The notes under the pieces are model-generated. The model did not search any database. It saw only the letters and a program-made list of their open reading frames with translations, and was not told the DNA's origin. Below, piece after piece: positions 9,269 to 16,994 of a stretch of DNA of 64,000 nucleotides; position 1 is the stretch's first letter; each line of letters starts with the position of its first letter. The DNA is from Defluviibacillus sp043739385 (lineage in GTDB: Bacteria > Pseudomonadota > Gammaproteobacteria > Burkholderiales > Burkholderiaceae_C), in contig JAYUED010000184.1 of the NCBI GenBank assembly GCA_043739385.1, forward strand, positions 17,388-81,387, given 5' to 3'. A program made the position numbers and the translations under genes.

Positions 9269-9382
9269 TCAGCCTTGGCGCTGTTTGTGCCGTGGATCGG
9301 TACAAATAACGCGGACCACACCTTTACGGCGAATAACTTTGCAGTTACGGCAAATTGCCTTTACCGAAGCCGAAACTCTCAT
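9269..9382 (-). CDS. rpmJ: 50S ribosomal protein L36
   Basis: A 37-residue zinc-ribbon protein reading MRVSASVKAICRNCKVIRRK then GVVRVICTDPRHKQRQG. The metal ligands are three Cys and one His (CRNC, C, H), so this is the zinc-binding (C+) form. It lies between infA and rpsM, as usual in betaproteobacteria. Confidence 0.97.
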   Translation of the reverse strand: MRVSASVKAICRNCKVIRRKGVVRVICTDPRHKQRQG

Positions 9383-9434
9383 GCCTATCTCCTAAAACTC
9401 TTAATAACAATAGTCTGTGTAAACTGAGCCAATA

Positions 9435-9653
9435 TCACTTGGCTCGGAACACAATTCTGGCGCGGCTAAGGTCATAGGGTGTCAACTCTACGGTGACTTT
9501 ATCACCCGGAAGAATGCGGATGTAGTGCATACGCATTTTTCCAGAAATGTGACCCAAGACCACATGACCATTTTCTAATTTAACTCGAAAAGTTGCATTG
9601 GGTAGGTTTTCCAAAACCTCACCCTGCATCTGAATGACATCGTCTTTTGACAT
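9435..9653 (-). CDS. infA: translation initiation factor IF-1
   Basis: The 72-residue S1/OB-fold factor that occupies the 30S A site during initiation. The start MSKDDVIQMQGEVLENLPNA and GHVVLGHISGKMRMHYIRIL are diagnostic. It sits between secY and rpmJ, the betaproteobacterial arrangement; in E. coli infA lies elsewhere. Its position places it in the same transcription unit as the initiator tRNA at 6007. Confidence 0.98.
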   Translation of the reverse strand: MSKDDVIQMQGEVLENLPNATFRVKLENGHVVLGHISGKMRMHYIRILPGDKVTVELTPYDLSRARIVFRAK

Positions 9654-9659
9654 ATCTTA

Positions 9660-10979
9660 TCAAGTACCCAATGAAGTTTTGAAGTTAGCCTTTTTCAGCA
9701 AAGACTCATACTGCTGTGACATCATGTAATTTTGTACTTGCGCCATAAAATCCATAGTGACCACCACAATGATGAGCAGTGAAGTTCCACCAAAATAAAA
9801 CGGTACGTTATATTTCAAAATCAAAAATTCAGGCAGTAAGCAAACAAACGTAATATAAATTGCACCAGCCAAAGTCAAACGTAACAATATTTTATCAATA
9901 TATTTCGCTGTCTGCTCTCCAGGGCGGATACCTGGAATAAATGCGCCACTCTTTTTCAGGTTATCTGCTGTTTCACGGCTATTAAATACTAAAGCTGTAT
10001 AGAAGAAGCAGAAAAATACAATAGCAGTAGCAAACAACATCACATAAATTGGTTGACCTGGAGTCAATCCACCTGCAATATCCTTCAACCAGCGCATCGA
10101 TTCACCCGAACTAAACCAACTCACTACTGTAGCTGGCAATAGAATGATGGAAGATGCAAAGATAGGAGGAATTACACCAGCCATGTTCAATTTCAAGGGT
10201 AAGTGAGATGACTGCCCGCCGTAGACTTTGTTACCCACCTGACGACGAGCGTAATTCACCAAAATCTTACGCTGACCGCGCTCTACGAACACTACAAAAT
10301 ATGTAACTAAGACAATAAGTGCGACTATAAAAATAGCTACCAAAATACTCATCGCTCCAGTACGGACCAGCTCCAGCAATCCACCAAGTGCGTTAGGCAA
10401 CCCTGCAGCAATACCTGCAAAAATGATAATAGAGATTCCATTACCTAAACCGCGTTCCGTAATCTGCTCACCTAACCACATTAGAAACATCGTGCCAGCA
10501 ACTAAGCTGACCACCGCTGTCATGCGGAATCCAAATCCTGGCGTCATCACCAAACCAGCAGAGCTCTCCAAAGCCATCGCAATACCCAGAGACTGGAACA
10601 TGGCTAAGCCGAGTGTTCCATAACGAGTGTATTGCGTGATCTTGCGACGTCCTGCTTCGCCTTCTTTCTTCATTTGCTCGAATGTAGGAACTACATACGA
10701 TAGCAACTGCATAATGATGGATGCCGAAATATACGGCATGATCCCCAATGCAAAGACTGTGAAACGAGACAGCGCACCGCCTGAAAACACATTGAAAAGA
10801 CTCAAAATGCCGCCCTGCTGACCTTTGAACAGTTGAGCCAACTGATTAGGATCAATACCAGGTACTGGAATGTGCGCACCGATTCGGTACACCACGAGTG
10901 CCAGTAACAAAAATACGAGACGACGACGTAAGTCGCCGAATTTTCCTGCTTTTGCGGTAGTAGAAGCGCTTGTTGCCAC
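9660..10979 (-). CDS. secY: protein translocase subunit SecY
   Basis: The 439-residue channel subunit of the SecYEG translocon, with ten hydrophobic membrane segments spread over the sequence. The plug/TM2 region (GGALSRFTVFALGIMPYISASI), the cytosolic loop with ERGQRKILVNYARRQ and the C-terminal FGGTSLLIIVVVTMDFMAQVQ are typical. It ends 6 bp before infA, so translation is probably coupled. Base composition is somewhat more AT-rich than the flanking ribosomal genes, as expected for a membrane protein. Confidence 0.98.
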   Translation of the reverse strand: MATSASTTAKAGKFGDLRRRLVFLLLALVVYRIGAHIPVPGIDPNQLAQLFKGQQGGILSLFNVFSGGALSRFTVFALGIMPYISASIIMQLLSYVVPTFEQMKKEGEAGRRKITQYTRYGTLGLAMFQSLGIAMALESSAGLVMTPGFGFRMTAVVSLVAGTMFLMWLGEQITERGLGNGISIIIFAGIAAGLPNALGGLLELVRTGAMSILVAIFIVALIVLVTYFVVFVERGQRKILVNYARRQVGNKVYGGQSSHLPLKLNMAGVIPPIFASSIILLPATVVSWFSSGESMRWLKDIAGGLTPGQPIYVMLFATAIVFFCFFYTALVFNSRETADNLKKSGAFIPGIRPGEQTAKYIDKILLRLTLAGAIYITFVCLLPEFLILKYNVPFYFGGTSLLIIVVVTMDFMAQVQNYMMSQQYESLLKKANFKTSLGT

Positions 10980-11007
10980 GTGCTATCAGTCTTTCAGTCG
11001 GTCTTAA

Positions 11008-11439
11008 TTAAGCGATACTGCCGCCAGCAGCTTCAATCGAAGCCTTGGCTCCAGCTGTAGCACCAATACCGTTCAATTTAACCGCTTTGCTCAAGGTACC
11101 AGTCTTAACAACCTTAACCACCTTGATCATTTGCCCCACCAAGCCTGCTTGCTTCAGCGACAACAAATCAACTTCAGCTGCGCCAAGTACTTCAAGCGTG
11201 TCCAAGGTGATTTCTGCGTTGAATTGCAGAGTACGAGATTTAAAGCCACGCTTTGGCAGACGACGCTGCATAGGCATTTGACCGCCTTCAAAACCGACTT
11301 TATGATAGCCGCCTGCACGGGATTTTTGTCCCTTATGGCCACGACCAGCCGTCTTACCAAGACCGGAGCCGATGCCACGACCAACGCGACGCTTTGAATG
11401 CTTTGCGCCCGCTGCGGGCTGAATACTGTTAAGTTCCAT
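11008..11439 (-). CDS. rplO: 50S ribosomal protein L15
   Basis: A 143-residue late-assembly protein of the 50S subunit. Its Gly/Arg/Lys-rich N-terminal tail (SKRRVGRGIGSGLGKTAGRG, then HKGQKSRAGG) threads into rRNA. It lies between rpmD and secY in the spc operon. Confidence 0.98.
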   Translation of the reverse strand: MELNSIQPAAGAKHSKRRVGRGIGSGLGKTAGRGHKGQKSRAGGYHKVGFEGGQMPMQRRLPKRGFKSRTLQFNAEITLDTLEVLGAAEVDLLSLKQAGLVGQMIKVVKVVKTGTLSKAVKLNGIGATAGAKASIEAAGGSIA

Positions 11440-11461
11440 GCTAGCCTTTACTTGGCTCTTG

Positions 11462-11644
11462 TTAGAGCACTTTGACCAGATAGCTGATCTTGTTGATCAT
11501 TCCGCGCACTGCGGGTGTGTCTTGCAATTCGCTCACGCTGTTGAGCCTACGAAGCCCTAAGCCGATCACGGTTGCACGGTGAGATTGCTGGGTGCCAATT
11601 GGGCTGCGAACCAGCTGCACCTTAACGGTTTGTTGCGTTGTCAT
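11462..11644 (-). CDS. rpmD: 50S ribosomal protein L30
   Basis: A 60-residue protein with the L30 core VKVQLVRSPIGTQQSHRATV and IGLGLRRLNSVSELQDTPAV. It is located as usual between rpsE and rplO in the spc operon. Confidence 0.97.
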   Translation of the reverse strand: MTTQQTVKVQLVRSPIGTQQSHRATVIGLGLRRLNSVSELQDTPAVRGMINKISYLVKVL

Positions 11645-11658
11645 AGCTTATTCCAATT

Positions 11659-12177
11659 TCACGCGAAGATGTCTTCGAGAGACTTGCCGCGCTTTGCAGC
11701 AACAGCCGAAGGTGTTGTAGAGTGAGCCAAGGCATCCAACGTGGCGCGAACCATGTTGTAGGGATTGGTTGAACCATGGCTTTTTGCCACAATATCAGTG
11801 ATTCCCATCACCTCAAAAACTGCACGCATTGGACCACCAGCAATGATGCCAGTACCTTTAGGTGCTGGTGCCATCATCACATTGGCAGCGCCATGGTGAC
11901 CGAACACCTTGTGATGAATTGTGCCGTTTTTCAACGAAACTTTTTGCAAATTGCGACGCGCTTCTTCCATGGCTTTTTGCACAGCAGCAGGTACTTCTTT
12001 CGACTTACCTTTGCCCATGCCGACTTTGCCTTCGCCATCACCGACCACGGTCAATGCAGCGAAACCCAAAATACGACCACCTTTAACGACTTTAGTGACG
12101 CGATTTACCGCAATCATCTTTTCGCGCATGCCGTCTTCTGGACCGTCGCCTTGCGCTTTTGCTTGAAATTTAGCCAT
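11659..12177 (-). CDS. rpsE: 30S ribosomal protein S5
   Basis: The 172-residue S5, important for decoding accuracy and mRNA helicase activity at the 30S entry site. The S5 double-stranded-RNA-binding-like domain is at about 20-85 (MIAVNRVTKVVKGGRILGFA) and the C-terminal domain includes GGPMRAVFEVMGITDIVAKS. The order rplR-rpsE-rpmD is standard. Confidence 0.98.
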   Translation of the reverse strand: MAKFQAKAQGDGPEDGMREKMIAVNRVTKVVKGGRILGFAALTVVGDGEGKVGMGKGKSKEVPAAVQKAMEEARRNLQKVSLKNGTIHHKVFGHHGAANVMMAPAPKGTGIIAGGPMRAVFEVMGITDIVAKSHGSTNPYNMVRATLDALAHSTTPSAVAAKRGKSLEDIFA

Positions 12178-12194
12178 TTTTAATTCCGATTCGC

Positions 12195-12560
12195 TTAGAA
12201 CTGCAAGCCAGCTTCACGCGCTGCATCTGCCAAAGCCTTAACACGGCCATGGTAGGCAAAGCCCGAGCGGTCAAACGCTACTTTGGAAACACCGACAGCA
12301 ATTGCTTTTTCAGCAATACGCTTACCGATAACCGTTGCAGCGGCGGTGTTTCCACCTTTACCGGAGGCACCCAAGTCCTTGCGAACTTCGGCCTCAGCGG
12401 TCGAAGCGCTGGCCAAGACTTTGCTGCCGTCGCCAGAGATGACGCTGGCATAGATATGCAAATTGGTACGGGTAACGCTCAGACGAACTGCACCTTGAAT
12501 GGCAATACGGATGCGCGTTTGACGGGCGCGACGCAGGCGTTGCTCTTTTTTGGTCAACAT
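12195..12560 (-). CDS. rplR: 50S ribosomal protein L18
   Basis: The 121-residue 5S rRNA-binding protein L18. It begins MLTKKEQRLRRARQTRIRIA and ends with the signature FDRSGFAYHGRVKALADAARE AGLQF. It lies 11 bp after rplF in the spc operon. Confidence 0.98.
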   Translation of the reverse strand: MLTKKEQRLRRARQTRIRIAIQGAVRLSVTRTNLHIYASVISGDGSKVLASASTAEAEVRKDLGASGKGGNTAAATVIGKRIAEKAIAVGVSKVAFDRSGFAYHGRVKALADAAREAGLQF

Positions 12561-12571
12561 GGTGCAGCTCC

Positions 12572-13105
12572 TTATTTCTTTTTGGTCTCTTTGATCGTGA
12601 TCTTCTCATCCGAATAACGGATGCCTTTACCTTTGTAAGGCTCAGGAGGGCGAATTGCACGAATCTCAGCGGCCACTTGACCAACGCGCTGACGATCAGC
12701 ACCTTTGATCACGATTTCTGTGGGGACAGGCGTTGCAACGGTAATACCGGCAGGCATGTCTTTATTCACGGGGTGCGAATAGCCAACCGTCAGGTTAAGC
12801 TTAGCGCCTTGAGCTTGGGCTTTGTATCCCACACCAACCAAATTGAGCTTTTTCTCGAAGCCCTTGGTCACGCCCACCACCATGTTATTTACCAGCTGAC
12901 GCAACGTGCCGCTCATAGCGTTCGCTTCACGTGAATCATTCGCAGGCACAAAGGTAAGCTTACCTGCGTCATTGCTGATTGTTACCAAGGCGTTCAAAGA
13001 CAACGATAAAACGCCGCCCGAACCCTTAACATTGATTTTGTTTTCCTGAAAGGACACATCCACACCAGCGGGGATGGTCACAGGCATTTTTCCTACACGG
13101 GACAT
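12572..13105 (-). CDS. rplF: 50S ribosomal protein L6
   Basis: The 177-residue L6 near the factor-binding site of the 50S subunit. The start is set at ATG 13105 (MSRVGKMPVTIPAGVDV), which is preceded by a CAGGAGA ribosome site; an 11-residue upstream extension is unlikely. Two L6 repeats are seen, the second ending GADRQRVGQVAAEIRAIRPP EPYKGKGIRY. Confidence 0.97.
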   Translation of the reverse strand: MSRVGKMPVTIPAGVDVSFQENKINVKGSGGVLSLSLNALVTISNDAGKLTFVPANDSREANAMSGTLRQLVNNMVVGVTKGFEKKLNLVGVGYKAQAQGAKLNLTVGYSHPVNKDMPAGITVATPVPTEIVIKGADRQRVGQVAAEIRAIRPPEPYKGKGIRYSDEKITIKETKKK

Positions 13106-13122
13106 TTTCTGTTCTCCTGTGG

Positions 13123-13518
13123 TTAAGCGACGTAGCAAAGAACTTCGCCACCAACACCGTTGGCGCGTGCTTTGCGGTCAGTCATCACGCCTTTAGGCGT
13201 GGTAACAATCGCTACACCCAGACCATTCTGCACTTGCGGAATGGCACCCGTACCTTTATAGACACGTAAACCAGGGCGACTAACGCGCTCGATACGCTCG
13301 ATAACCGGGCGACCAGCGTAGTACTTCAAGGTGATTACGAGTTCGGATTTACCGTCTTCGGTCTTCACTTGGAAGCCATCAATATAACCTTCGTCTTTGA
13401 GGACTTGGGTAATTGCAATTTTCACCTTGGATGACGGTACAGATACTGTCACTTTGGCAACCATTTGGGCATTGCGGATACGCGTTAGCAAATCGGCAAT
13501 AGGATCACTCATGCTCAT
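13123..13518 (-). CDS. rpsH: 30S ribosomal protein S8
   Basis: The 131-residue primary 16S rRNA-binding protein S8, with MSMSDPIADLLTRIRNAQ at the start and VTTPKGVMTDRKARANGVGG EVLCYVA at the end. In enterobacteria S8 is the translational repressor of the spc operon; whether its target site is present here was not established. Confidence 0.98.
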   Translation of the reverse strand: MSMSDPIADLLTRIRNAQMVAKVTVSVPSSKVKIAITQVLKDEGYIDGFQVKTEDGKSELVITLKYYAGRPVIERIERVSRPGLRVYKGTGAIPQVQNGLGVAIVTTPKGVMTDRKARANGVGGEVLCYVA

Positions 13519-13536
13519 ATTCAGTCTCCTACTGGA

Positions 13537-13842
13537 TTACCAGCTTGCCTTGACGATACCGGGGATATCGCCAGCAAACGCCAATTCACGAATCTTGGCG
13601 CGAGCCAAGCCAAACTGGCGGAATGTGCCACGTGGACGACCAGTGATCGCGCAACGGTTACGTTGACGCGTTGGATTTGCGTTACGAGGCAACATTTGCA
13701 GACCCAAACGAGCTGCAGCGCGCTCTTCGTCACTGCGCTTGGCGTCGTTAGAGATCGCCTTAAACTCAGCATGCTTAGCAGCATACTTGGCAACTAATTT
13801 GTCGCGCTTGAGTTCGCGTTCGATTAAAGCTTTTTTAGCCAC
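13537..13842 (-). CDS. rpsN: 30S ribosomal protein S14
   Basis: At 101 residues this is the long, zinc-independent form of S14. The usual CxxC pair of the short form is missing, while the core RCAITGRPRGTFRQFGLARA is present. It lies between rplE and rpsH. Confidence 0.98.
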   Translation of the reverse strand: MAKKALIERELKRDKLVAKYAAKHAEFKAISNDAKRSDEERAAARLGLQMLPRNANPTRQRNRCAITGRPRGTFRQFGLARAKIRELAFAGDIPGIVKASW

Positions 13843-13850
13843 ACGTCACC

Positions 13851-14390
13851 TCAGTTCTTGAACGGGAAACGGAAGGCGGCGAGCAATGCTTTGCATTCTT
13901 CGTCGTTCTTTGCCGTTGTGGTGATGCTGATATTAAGACCACGCAAGGCATCAACCTTGTCATACTCAATCTCAGGAAAAATGATCTGCTCTTTAACGCC
14001 AATGTTGTAATTGCCACGACCATCAAATGCACGACCGGAGATACCCCGAAAGTCACGCACCCGTGGCAAGGCGATCGTCACAAAACGATCTAAAAATTCA
14101 AACATTTGCACGCCGCGCAGCGTAACCATACAACCAATTGCTTGACCTTCGCGGATCTTGAATCCGGCAATAGCCTTTTTAGCATTGGTCACCACAGGTT
14201 TTTGACCTGCAATTTTGGTCAAGTCAGCCACCGCATTGTCCATGACTTTCTTGTCAGAGACCGCTTCACTCACACCCATGTTCAAGGTGATTTTCGTGAT
14301 GCGAGGCACTTGCATTGGCGAGGTGTAACCGAATTTTTCGATCAGATCCTTAGCCACTTTTTCACGGTAATATTGTTGCAATCGAGCCAT
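13851..14390 (-). CDS. rplE: 50S ribosomal protein L5
   Basis: The 179-residue 5S rRNA-binding protein L5. Recognisable parts are VPRITKITLNMGVSEAVSDK, AGFKIREGQAIGCMVTLRG and ISGRAFDGRGNYNIGVKEQ. It starts 10 bp after rplX. Confidence 0.98.
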   Translation of the reverse strand: MARLQQYYREKVAKDLIEKFGYTSPMQVPRITKITLNMGVSEAVSDKKVMDNAVADLTKIAGQKPVVTNAKKAIAGFKIREGQAIGCMVTLRGVQMFEFLDRFVTIALPRVRDFRGISGRAFDGRGNYNIGVKEQIIFPEIEYDKVDALRGLNISITTTAKNDEECKALLAAFRFPFKN

Positions 14391-14400
14391 GATTTACCCC

Positions 14401-14721
14401 TTAGGCCAGCTTGATTTCTTCGCCACTGGACTTGAAAACGCGAACGCGCTTTCCATCAGCCAGCAACTTGATACCTACACGGTCAGCCTTACCGGTAGCC
14501 GCATTAAAAATAGCCACATTAGACTGGTGCATAGCCATGGATTTCTCCATGACGCCGCCAGCCGTACCCTTCATGGGATTGGGCTTTGTGTGTTTTTTGA
14601 CGACATTAATACCCTCAATGAGGATATGTGAATCATCTTTGCGAAGCGTAACTTTGCCGCGCTTGCCCTTGTCACGTCCTGCGAGAACAATGACATCATC
14701 GCCTTTGCGAATTTTATTCAT
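14401..14721 (-). CDS. rplX: 50S ribosomal protein L24
   Basis: The 106-residue assembly initiator protein L24. The KOW motif is in the N-terminal GDDVIVLAGRDKGKRGKVT, followed by VKKHTKPNPMKGTAGGVMEK. It lies 9 bp after rplN. Confidence 0.98.
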   Translation of the reverse strand: MNKIRKGDDVIVLAGRDKGKRGKVTLRKDDSHILIEGINVVKKHTKPNPMKGTAGGVMEKSMAMHQSNVAIFNAATGKADRVGIKLLADGKRVRVFKSSGEEIKLA

Positions 14722-14730
14722 GGCCAGTCC

Positions 14731-15099
14731 TTACAAAACTTCAGGAGCCAAGGACACAATCTTCATGAACTTTTCAGTGCGCAATTCACGCGTCACTGGT
14801 CCAAAGATGCGGGTGCCAATAGGCTCCAACTTAGCATTCAACAACACAGCGGCATTGCTATCAAACTTGACAAGAGATCCGTCATCACGACGAATACCCT
14901 TGGCAGTGCGAACCACCACAGCACTGTAAATCTCGCCTTTTTTGACGCGACCACGTGGAGCAGCTTCCTTGATGCTTACCTTGATGACGTCACCTACACT
15001 GGCGTAACGACGCTTGGAGCCACCGAGCACCTTAATGCACAGTACGGACTTCGCGCCAGTGTTGTCGGCGACCTCTAACCGGGATTCAGTTTGGATCAT
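14731..15099 (-). CDS. rplN: 50S ribosomal protein L14
   Basis: The 122-residue L14, starting at ATG 15099 (MIQTESRLEVADNTGAKSVL). The motif EAAPRGRVKKGEIYSAVVVR is typical. It is the first gene of the spc operon here. The S10-operon genes (rpmC, rpsQ) that normally precede it are absent; the glycerol genes lie upstream instead, so this operon depends on the promoter at 15251-15279. Confidence 0.98.
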   Translation of the reverse strand: MIQTESRLEVADNTGAKSVLCIKVLGGSKRRYASVGDVIKVSIKEAAPRGRVKKGEIYSAVVVRTAKGIRRDDGSLVKFDSNAAVLLNAKLEPIGTRIFGPVTRELRTEKFMKIVSLAPEVL

Positions 15100-15250
15100 T
15101 TGTAATATTCCCAACTTGCACCGAATTTGAGCTTTTTACAAAGCATCGCACTCAGTCAGTCTTGGGCCCGTTGCCTGCACTATGAACCATTCACAATGCA
15201 GTTGTTGGGCTGATAAATCTTGTCGTTCGCCTTTTACAGCGAAGCCTTGA

Positions 15251-15279
15251 ATTATGACACGGTATATTTGTTTCGTCAA
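15251..15279 (-). promoter_or_regulatory. sigma70 promoter of the spc ribosomal operon
   Basis: On the minus strand, TTGACG (15274-15279) and CATAAT (15251-15256) are separated by exactly 17 bp, so both hexamers are close to consensus. Predicted start is near 15244, giving a leader of about 145 nt before rplN. This is the best promoter-like match noticed in the window and fits the head of a highly expressed operon. Confidence 0.82.
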
Positions 15280-15296
15280 ACACCTTGCCACATAAA

Positions 15297-16877
15297 TTAG
15301 ACTGGGAACTGTAAATATTGATGCGCCAATGCGACAAAGGCCTCCAATTGTGGATCAACACCCGTTTCTTCCCTCAATATAGCGGAAACGTCGTCAGCTA
15401 ATGTGGCCGCCAACCTGGCATCTAAAAACAGCAGGCGTGAGCGCCGAGCAAGTACATCTTCCACAGTCCGAGCGTACTCGCAGCGCGCTGCGAACCTCAC
15501 CATGGCCTCACTCAAACCACCACCCAGTTGACGACTTGCGCCCGGCAAAGCCAGCACAAGTGCAGCTTCGTTGCCATATGAATGCAATCCTGGAGTGTCG
15601 CTTATGCGAGGGCGTTTAACTGCTACGTCGCAAGCGATACCCGCTGCGCCAACGAGAAAATGATTGGCAGTGACGCCCGCCTTAGCCCTTTGTAAAAGTG
15701 AAGCTTCGAAGCATTTTTCCAACACATCCTCGGCCATAGCGCGGTAGGTCGTCCATTTTCCGCCAGTCACAGTGACCAAGCCACTGCGACTGACAAGTAC
15801 TGTATGTTCACGGCTGATTGCTTTAGTGTTGCCCCCGTCATCATCCAGCGGTTTTACCAAGGGACGCAGACCAACCCAAATACTTTTGACATCAGCAGGT
15901 TTAGGCGCACGGGTCAGGTAGCGTGCGGATTCGGTCAGTATGAAATCAATTTCGGCCTTAAATGGCATTGGTTCCCGAGCCAAGTCACCACGCGGGGTAT
16001 CTGTAGTACCCAAAATGACCTTTCCTAGCCACGGTACGGCAAACAGTACCCTGCCATCGGCCGTTTTGGGCACCATCAGTGCATGGTCTGTTGGCAAAAA
16101 TTCGCGCTCCACCACCATATGCACGCCTTGACTGGGGGCAACCATCGTGCTGACTTTACGCCCCATGGCTTCACCGTCTTTTTGTCTGAACTCGTCAACC
16201 CAAACGCCTGCGGCGTTGATCACACATCGGGCTTTCACAGCATACTCTTGGCCTGTTTCGCTATCTTTGCAATGCAAGCCCGTTATTTTTCCGCCTTCAT
16301 GGGTTAGTGTCGTTACGGCACAATAATTTACCAACAGCGCACCCTGGACTGCTGCGGTACGGGCCAGTGCCAGTGCAAGGCGGGCATCGTCAAACTGACC
16401 ATCCCAGTATTTCACGCCACCCTTCAAACCCTCGCGCCGCGCTGTTGGCAGAAGCTGCAAGGTTTCCTCACGCCCTAAAAATTCAGTGCGCCCTAATCCC
16501 GACTTGCCAGCAAGTGCGTCGTACATCTTCAAGCCGATGCCGTAAAACGGGGTTTCCCAAAATTTATAAGAAGGCATCACAAACGGCAGCGCCTGAGCCA
16601 AATGCGGAGCGTTATGCAGCAGCGTAGTACGCTCGTGCAGCGCTTCTCGCACCAGCGAAATATTGCCTTGTGCCAAATACCGCACCCCGCCATGTACCAG
16701 CTTGGTAGCACGTGACGACGTACCTTTGGCAAAGTCGTGCGACTCCAGTAACACCACCGAAAAACCACGCAGTGCTGCGTCCAACGCCACGCCCAAGCCT
16801 GTCGCACCACCGCCAATGATGGCCACGTCGTAGTGGATGGGCTGAGCCAACCGTTCAATCAACTCTGCACGACTCAT
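15297..16877 (-). CDS. glpD: aerobic glycerol-3-phosphate dehydrogenase
   Basis: A 526-residue membrane-associated flavoprotein that oxidises sn-glycerol-3-phosphate to dihydroxyacetone phosphate and passes electrons to quinone. The N-terminal FAD-binding fold is IIGGGATGLGVALDAALRGF from about residue 20. Further GlpD motifs are KGTSSRATKLVHGGVRYL and VTGGKWTTYRAMAEDVLE. The start is set at ATG 16877 (MSRAELIERL) rather than a form 19 residues longer. It is the last gene of the glp run; a terminator-like hairpin separates it from glpV, so partial read-through or its own promoter is likely. An inverted repeat tactgt/acagta (16897-16920) lies just upstream. Confidence 0.96.
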   Translation of the reverse strand: MSRAELIERLAQPIHYDVAIIGGGATGLGVALDAALRGFSVVLLESHDFAKGTSSRATKLVHGGVRYLAQGNISLVREALHERTTLLHNAPHLAQALPFVMPSYKFWETPFYGIGLKMYDALAGKSGLGRTEFLGREETLQLLPTARREGLKGGVKYWDGQFDDARLALALARTAAVQGALLVNYCAVTTLTHEGGKITGLHCKDSETGQEYAVKARCVINAAGVWVDEFRQKDGEAMGRKVSTMVAPSQGVHMVVEREFLPTDHALMVPKTADGRVLFAVPWLGKVILGTTDTPRGDLAREPMPFKAEIDFILTESARYLTRAPKPADVKSIWVGLRPLVKPLDDDGGNTKAISREHTVLVSRSGLVTVTGGKWTTYRAMAEDVLEKCFEASLLQRAKAGVTANHFLVGAAGIACDVAVKRPRISDTPGLHSYGNEAALVLALPGASRQLGGGLSEAMVRFAARCEYARTVEDVLARRSRLLFLDARLAATLADDVSAILREETGVDPQLEAFVALAHQYLQFPV

Positions 16878-16940
16878 AAATATCCCTGTTTCAAGATACT
16901 GTTCTTTTTCTTTGACAGTACGCATGGTTCCCAAGAGAAC

Positions 16941-16976
16941 AAAAAGGCAGTGGGGAGCATCACGCCCCGCACTGCC
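16941..16976 (-). terminator. intrinsic terminator/attenuator between glpV and glpD
   Basis: On the minus strand a strong GC stem, ggcagtgcgggg paired with ccccactgcc (one bulged base), is followed by TTTTTG. It begins about 18 nt after the glpV stop. It would end or reduce transcription into glpD and protect the upstream glpV mRNA. Confidence 0.8.
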
Positions 16977-16994
16977 TGTATTGCTCAGCGCGAC

